Shown here: in pieces, positions 58,450 to 64,000 of the stretch
Layout of the letters: each line of letters opens with the position of its first letter
Position numbering within the stretch: position 1 is the stretch's first letter
Source of the DNA: Karalla daura
Taxonomy: Eukaryota; Chordata; Actinopteri; Chaetodontiformes; Leiognathidae
DNA: 64,000 nucleotides
Assembly: GCA_029224185.1 (NCBI GenBank)
Contig: CM055188.1
Coordinates: 9,984,497-10,048,496 of the forward strand
Direction: 5' to 3'
The notes under the pieces: model-generated
The model's input: the letters and a program-made list of their open reading frames with translations, nothing else
Databases searched by the model: none
Told to the model about the DNA's origin: nothing
Position numbers and translations under genes: made by a program

Positions 58450-58960
58450 TGCTAGAGTCAGCTACCACCTCACCACCACACCGCAGCTTGAGAAGTTCTG
58501 GGACTGTCTGTCCGATGGGTAGTCTGCAGACCCACAAAGTACAGAGCTGTGTCCTTTTCCCCCATCGGTGGACCAGTGGACTGGTGAACATCCAGGGTCC
58601 AGCCATTGAGGCCATGAAGGTGTATAAATACCTGGGTGTTCACCTCAGTGAAAAGCCGGCTAAGACATAGAGCACAGATGCACAGACAACCTGTACAAAA
58701 GGGCATCAAAGCCATCTCCACAAGATGAGGAGACTGAGGTCCTTTGGTTGGGGTTACTTCTGAAAACTGTGGTCCTGTCAGTACGCTCATTGTATGCTGT
58801 GGCCTGGTTAATTTATTATTATTATGATGATGATTGTTATCATTATTACTAATCACTACATTGTTTATTGTGTTGGTATTGTGTCTATCCTCTGAAATGC
58901 TGCCTCTGTAACTTGCAAATTTCCCTCTTGTGGGATGAATAAAATAAAATTTATCTGAAA
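58450..58960 (+). mobile_element. Degenerate LINE 3' end with RT remnant and 3' tail
   Basis: A plus-strand frame reads VNIQGPAIEAMKVYKYLGVH followed by LSEKP. In broken frames further right it shows LRSFGW and a Y-x-x-HCMLW-like end, matching the KYLGVHLNNKLDW-type C-terminal domain of fish non-LTR RTs. It is followed by 'gcaaatttccctcttgtggg', then 'atgaataaa', a typical LINE 3' tail. Stops and frameshifts make it dead. Confidence 0.75.
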
Positions 58961-59109
58961 CGAATACATTTTTACATCAAAACATAAATAAATGATGAGA
59001 GAACTTATTCAGCATCTCAAAGGTCACATGTTTGACTCCCTGTAGTTCATCCTCCGAACAAGGCACTGAACAACTGAACAGATGAAAATTTCCAAACTTG
59101 ATATTTTCA

Positions 59110-59420
59110 GCTGAACGGAGGCACGGTGGTTAGTGCCGTCGCCCCACGCCCGGTGGTTCCTGAGTTTGCCTCTCAGCTGAACTGAAGCCCTGTCTGCATG
59201 TTCTCCCAGAGTTTGTGTGGGGTTTCGCCGGGTACTCTGGTTTTTCCCAACGCACAATAACATGCATCTTCAGGCCTGTGAGTTTAAAAATGAATGGTGT
59301 GTTTGTGTACCCTGCAGCAGACTGTCCAGGGTGTTTTCACTGCCTTTTCCCTAAAGTGTGCTGGAGAGAGGCCGCAGCAGAGCCCTGTGACACCATTAAG
59401 GTACAATGAAGGCTAGAGAG
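59110..59420 (+). repeat. Dispersed teleost repeat, family A, fullest copy
   Basis: Reads 'ggcacggtggttagtgccgt' near the start, then 'ctgcatgttctcccagagtt', 'gggtactctggtttttccca' and 'ctgtccagggtgttttcact' in order. It is the best reference for the other copies in the window. Confidence 0.8.
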
Positions 59421-59673
59421 TGGATGGATGCACCATTTTGAATGTGAATGTTTGAGTATTTTACATTTTGGTCAAAAGTGCGACTTCCTTGAGTCCATCT
59501 GGCAGATAAAACCACTTAGACATGCGACTATAAACTCAGGCAGACCTAAATTGAAAGGCTGACTCAGATGAGACGCTCCACAGTCTTGGCCCATTGGTCC
59601 CATGGGCCAATGGGCCACGTAACCCTGTCTGGCTTTGTTGAAGCCACTGGAAATGTATATGGTATATACGCAT

Positions 59674-59742
<69 letters not shown>
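59674..59742. repeat. (CA)n microsatellite
   Basis: Perfect CA run of about 68 bases. Confidence 0.95.
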
Positions 59743-59743
<1 letters not shown>

Positions 59744-61976
59744 GCTCACACAATAATATTTGACGCTAGCATTTTGAGTCAGATTTTGTAACATTTTTTG
59801 GTTTAATTAACCAAATTAGGTTATGTATTCTAGTATGTAGCCTATAGTGAAAAATGTATTATAAGGAATTAGAGAGTAGGAAACCTGACCGTGATTTATC
59901 TATTTTTAAATTGTTTGATCTATTTTAATATTTAAATGTTGTTTTCTATCCATCTGTACATCTTTTAGGTAGAAATTTATGTATGTAAGTGTGGATGTTT
60001 CCTCGTTGCTGAGATTGTTATAGCATGTCAGTTAAGCATGTTTAACTGAGATGAGTATGAATGTGCATATCTTGGAGAGTAGATAATTTGAGTAGGAATA
60101 TGATGTTTTCTCTCAAAACGTTATAGCCATGCTGAAGTTCATTCAACCCTTATTTGGTCCTTTCATTAGTGGAGGCTCCAAAATAATAGTGAATACAGCA
60201 ACAAGACACTGCGGGAAGGCTTTCATTGTAAAGCTGCTGCCAAGATTGTTGAATTTGAGTCACAGGAATATAGGGAACTGTATTCAGTGTTCATTCATAT
60301 TCTGTATAACCCCATCAGGATAATTCAACTACAGTTTTTTTGTTTAATCAAGCTTCATTGGCCATTTCAAATCTGTGTCTGAAACAAGATGCGATTTGTG
60401 CACTTTTTATATTCATAGTATAGTAATTAATGCAAGCGAAGCTCAAGGTTTTTCAGAATTAGCAACTGAGACGCAAGAGATGTTGTCAGTGCACCAGTGT
60501 AGAACATGAGATGCAGCTGACATCTCCATAAGAGCACAAAGAGCACGTAAAGTCACTTGTGGTTAAAACGAACAGTTCAACAGTTGTTGTGCTGTCAGTG
60601 CTTCAAAATGTGATGATCCCAGACACTGCAATACGCAGAGCTGCCCGTGGAGACTTAACTGTAACAGCTGTTTCTGTTCAGTGGAGCTCTTTTGTTTGCT
60701 TGAACGCTCTGGATACAGCTAGTAAGTGCACAATGAGGGACGGGGAGATTTCTTTTCTCTTTTTGCAAGAGTTGTGTTATTTCAATCTTGAGATCAGAGT
60801 CAAGATTATGTTTTATTCAGCATAACTGTATTATAAATTGGCCAAATTTGCAAGCATGAAGTGTATACACAATGTGTTCCTGGACACACGCACAGACACG
60901 CATTCACTGTCACACCAATTTAGAGTCTCCAGTCGACCTTAATGCATGTTCTTGGACTGCGGGGTGAAACTAGAGTATGTTGAAACATGCAAACTCCACA
61001 TACACAAAAGGAAGCCCTTGGTCTGAATGGGTTTAAACTGGTGACCCAGTTGCTGTGAGTCAAAAGTGCTCTCCATCAGTCCAGTGGTGTGACAATCAAT
61101 CAAATAATCAGTGGTAGTTTCTACTTTGCCCAAATGTTTAAACATGCCTGTTTCAGTTCACATACAGTGAGAAACTGAATCCTCAAATGAGCATGCTTTT
61201 GAGTAAAAGTCCATGATATCTAGTCTGATAGATAGACAGACAGGCAGAAAGACAGGCAGACAGATAGAAACAAAGCGCACATCTAACAGGGGGGCAAGAA
61301 AATAATCCATGAGGGATAGATATGTCTCTTTCAGTCAGTATACATTTAACTCTACTTAAAATCTTTTCCCATTGGTGCCAAAAATCCAGACTATGTGAAA
61401 GAAGCAGGTATGAGAGCATAGTGCAAAAACTACTGTTTGGTATGCAAAATCGCAGACTGTATGTGCAAAGAATGCAGCTGTTGTATCTATAAATTCAGAT
61501 GGGTAGCAGTGCTGTTTGAGCCCAACTGTATCTGTGGATGTATGTCTGTATGTATGTATGTCTGCATGTGTGTGTATTCTAAATGGAAAGATTATCTGAT
61601 GGATATGGCTACATGAACATGCATGCGCACGATGCTAGTGCATCATTACTGTATTGCATCTTGAAAAAAATCGGACTGTTTTTGGTATTTCTAGATACAT
61701 CTTGAATCAGACACACACCAGAGATGCACCACCCTGGTATGTAGATATGAATACATGGATACACAACAACAATAACAATGACACTTCTACTACTGCTTAC
61801 TACTTACTCTTACTACTACTAATAATAATTCATTTTTTTAAATTCATAATAACGCTGATTTTAGGTTCTCTGTTTTTGGGACTAGATAAATGACCTTGTG
61901 TGGCACCCTTGTTGCCTGTTTCTGTGGAGCTGTGATGAGCCAAAAAAGCAGAGTGGAGATTGGAAATGACAGTCCC

Positions 61977-61978
<2 letters not shown>
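59743..61978. other. Intergenic, no gene recognised
   Basis: Anonymous sequence with only short ORFs and one reversed family A copy at about 60870-61100. Confidence 0.6.
60870..61100 (-). repeat. Dispersed teleost repeat, family A, partial copy
   Basis: Reverse-oriented landmarks 'attcactgtcacaccaattt', then 'agagtctccagtcgacctta', 'catgttcttggactgcgggg' and 'acatgcaaactccacataca'. Confidence 0.75.
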
Positions 61979-62044
<66 letters not shown>

Positions 62045-62060
62045 CGTGTGTGCGTGTGTG
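61979..62060. repeat. (TG)n microsatellite
   Basis: TG run of about 80 bases with CG variants at its right end, just left of the promoter-like segment. Confidence 0.95.
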
Positions 62061-62108
62061 TGTTTGACCCCCCACCCCCCCACCCGCACAGAGCTAGAGC
62101 GAGCGAGC

Positions 62109-62112
62109 GAGA

Positions 62113-62152
<40 letters not shown>
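62109..62152. repeat. (GA)n microsatellite in putative promoter or 5' UTR
   Basis: GA run of about 44 bases followed by CpG-containing sequence; GAGA-type tracts are common near vertebrate starts. Confidence 0.95.
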
Positions 62153-62156
<4 letters not shown>

Positions 62157-62574
62157 CAGACAAACCGCAGGATGTGGGCAGATTAGTCGCCGGGCAGTCA
62201 CTCGGCTGAGAGCACACAGGCTCCGTCAACTCAGTAAAACGGGACGGAACCGGACATTGAAAACTACAATTAACTACGACTGCTGCGGCGCTAAAACCAC
62301 ATCGGCCAGACGGACAGATTGATGTATTAGATAGGTTAGATAGATAGGTCGTAGAGAAGGAGGAGGCAGCTGCAGGAGGAGGTCTGTCGGAGCAGAGGGG
62401 AAGGAGAGAGGAGGCTGGAGAGAGAGAAGAGAGAAGTGAAGGAGGATTTCTGGGGGGAGTTTACTGTGGTGTTTTGGTTTTCTCCTCTCCTCTCTTCCTC
62501 CTCTTCTCTCTTTCTTCTTCCCCCGGTAGTTCCTCCTCTGGACTATTTATGTCAGACTTTGCGACAGCCGGTAA

Positions 62575-62671
62575 ATGTTGAACTTGATGGGTGTTTTAAA
62601 CGCCACCTCCGCCAATGTCTCCTGTACTTGTAACTGCAAGCGGCTCACCTCCCTCCAGACCATGGAAATCA
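62575..62671 (+). CDS. Putative first coding exon of an unrecognised gene, partial
   Basis: ATG at 62575 opens 32 codons (MLNLMGVLNATSANVSCTC, then NCKRLTSLQTMEI) ending in phase 1 at a strong donor, A|GTGAGT (62672). It has a cysteine cluster CTCNCK and no hydrophobic segment. Upstream, 62100-62570 is purine-rich and richer in CpG than the desert to the left, which fits a promoter and long 5' UTR. I do not recognise the product, and no downstream exon was identified before the window ends. The exon could also be non-coding. Confidence 0.35.
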
Positions 62672-63711
62672 GTGAGTACAACTTATATCCTACACTTTCT
62701 TCTGTAGTGGTGAATGTTTGTAGCCACCTGGTCCTGTTTGACAGACAGCAGTCAGGTCAGTCTCCTTCCTCTGTCTCTCTGTTGTGTGAGTGTTTGCTGC
62801 AGGTGATGGTGTTGGCTCATCTCACCTTCACTTCGCTGTTTTTTTCTCTGGACTTCATATTCTTCATGATCTGTTTCGTTTATGTTTTGACATCCAAACG
62901 TGCCGCGGAGCTCCGAGCTCGTGCTGAATTACATAGACTGACCTAGTTGTGTTAGCCGGATGAGAAGACGTGAAGTTTTCTCTCTCAGGACCTTCTAATT
63001 AGCCACAGTGACTCACGGCTTGATGTTGAACTTGAACCAAAACTACGGGCTCCACATCCCTCTCCGCTAAGCCGATGTCTATAAAGATGTCTTCTCTTTT
63101 AAACTGCTGTGTTTTTTGAGCGGTTATGTGCTCTTTCGTGGCTGGAGACGCTGAGGTCCGGTAAATATTGTGTTTTTCGAGCCGGCTTCCAGACAGCCTT
63201 AGCGCTGCCTCCGCGACTGAGGACTAAACGGCCTCTTCACCGGGGTTTTATAACCAGATAAATGAACCACGGTGTGCTCAAACTGTCTGGAAGTTAGCGC
63301 GGTGAACACAGACAGTCTAATGCTGGGGGTAAATGTGTCTTTGCCCCGGTGGAAACAGGGGGACTTGTGAAGTTTAGTCGCCGCTTCGTCATCCGGGCAG
63401 AGCCAGACGCCTGTCTCGCCGTCTGCTGCGTGAACGCACGTACGTACGTGTGCGTGTGCGCATTTTATCTGTGTGGTCGTATCCGGGAAATCCCTGTGTT
63501 TGCATATGTGTGTGTGTTTATCTGTGCTTGTGCTTTCATGTGTGTGTGTGTCTGTGTCTGTGTATGTGTGTATTTTTTTCCTTTTTGGGGTGGGGGGCTG
63601 GACAAGACATGGAGCCCATGTCGGTTTAAGGGGCTCTGGTGTAGTCCCACAGGAGACACCCATGCTGGTAATGTACACAGTCATAATGACGAGAGGTCAT
63701 TTAGATGAAAG

Positions 63712-63779
<68 letters not shown>

Positions 63780-64000
63780 GTGTGTGTGTGTGAGGGAGAG
63801 GGAGAGAGAAGAGAGAGAGTGTCTGGCAGAAGTCACTAGAGGGATTTACTCACTCAGCTTCAGATTTGCAGCAATCATGGTTCACCTGTTTGGACAATAG
63901 CAATCAGATATTGAACACAATGATATTCTGAATGTATCTTTTTATTTTATCAGGGAACACTATATACCCAAAGGCAGAATACAGAAAATCGGTGGACATT
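62672..64000. other. Probable first intron, right edge
   Basis: No further exon is recognised. The region keeps scattered CpG to about 63450 and holds a (GT)n tract at 63712-63792. Confidence 0.4.
63712..63792. repeat. (GT)n microsatellite
   Basis: GT run of about 80 bases followed by a short GA-rich stretch. Confidence 0.95.

Noticed and set aside
61882..62229. Frames through the (TG)n and (GA)n tracts before the right-edge exon
   Set aside because: Repeat artefacts; they end before the plausible start at 62575.

Overview
The window looks like nuclear DNA from a teleost fish. The genes are split by short GT-AG introns and simple repeats, chiefly (CA)n, are very dense. Several dispersed repeats of types common in ray-finned fish are present, and the gene content (a C1q A/C/B trio, a DNase I paralogue without signal peptide, a TRIM/RBCC gene) fits. 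There are no operons, CRISPR arrays or bacterial signals. All exon chains below were joined by hand from splice-site consensus and reading-frame continuity; no transcript data were used.

Layout: 1-3089 (+) holds the 3' end of a filamin gene (repeat 22 onward, repeat 23, hinge 2 and the dimerising repeat 24). 5593-6932 (+) is a four-exon gene resembling SPMIP1/ATP6V1FNB, a sperm microtubule inner protein. 7817-21071 (-) holds three complete six- or five-exon C1q chain genes in transcription order A, C, B (c1qa 21071-17744, c1qc 14367-12417, c1qb 9801-7817). Together they would encode the three chains of the classical-pathway recognition molecule. 22938-24234 (-) is a TRIM/RBCC gene whose SPRY domain is frameshifted. 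24235-30819 is gene-poor.

30820-34982 (+) encodes a DNase I-like nuclease with every catalytic residue but no signal peptide and neither conserved disulfide. Its extra last exon encodes a leucine zipper. It meets tma7 (35884-37831, -) tail to tail, and tma7 is head to head with ccdc51/MITOK (39874-41947, +) across a 2 kb interval carrying a ZNF143-like site and a perfect CRE. TMA7-CCDC51 is a conserved neighbour pair in vertebrates.

42-62 kb is a gene desert of microsatellites, LINE remnants, SINE-like copies and hairpins, with one strong CTCF-like motif at 58044. Near the right edge (about 62.1-62.7 kb) a purine-rich, CpG-bearing segment looks like the promoter and first coding exon of another gene that runs off the window.

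The observations I rate highest are the cytosolic-looking DNase with a leucine zipper, three splice acceptors or introns built from (TG)n tracts, a 30-bp tandem array carrying three perfect RFX X-boxes between c1qc and c1qa, the broken SPRY of the TRIM gene, and the long collagen interruption in c1qa.
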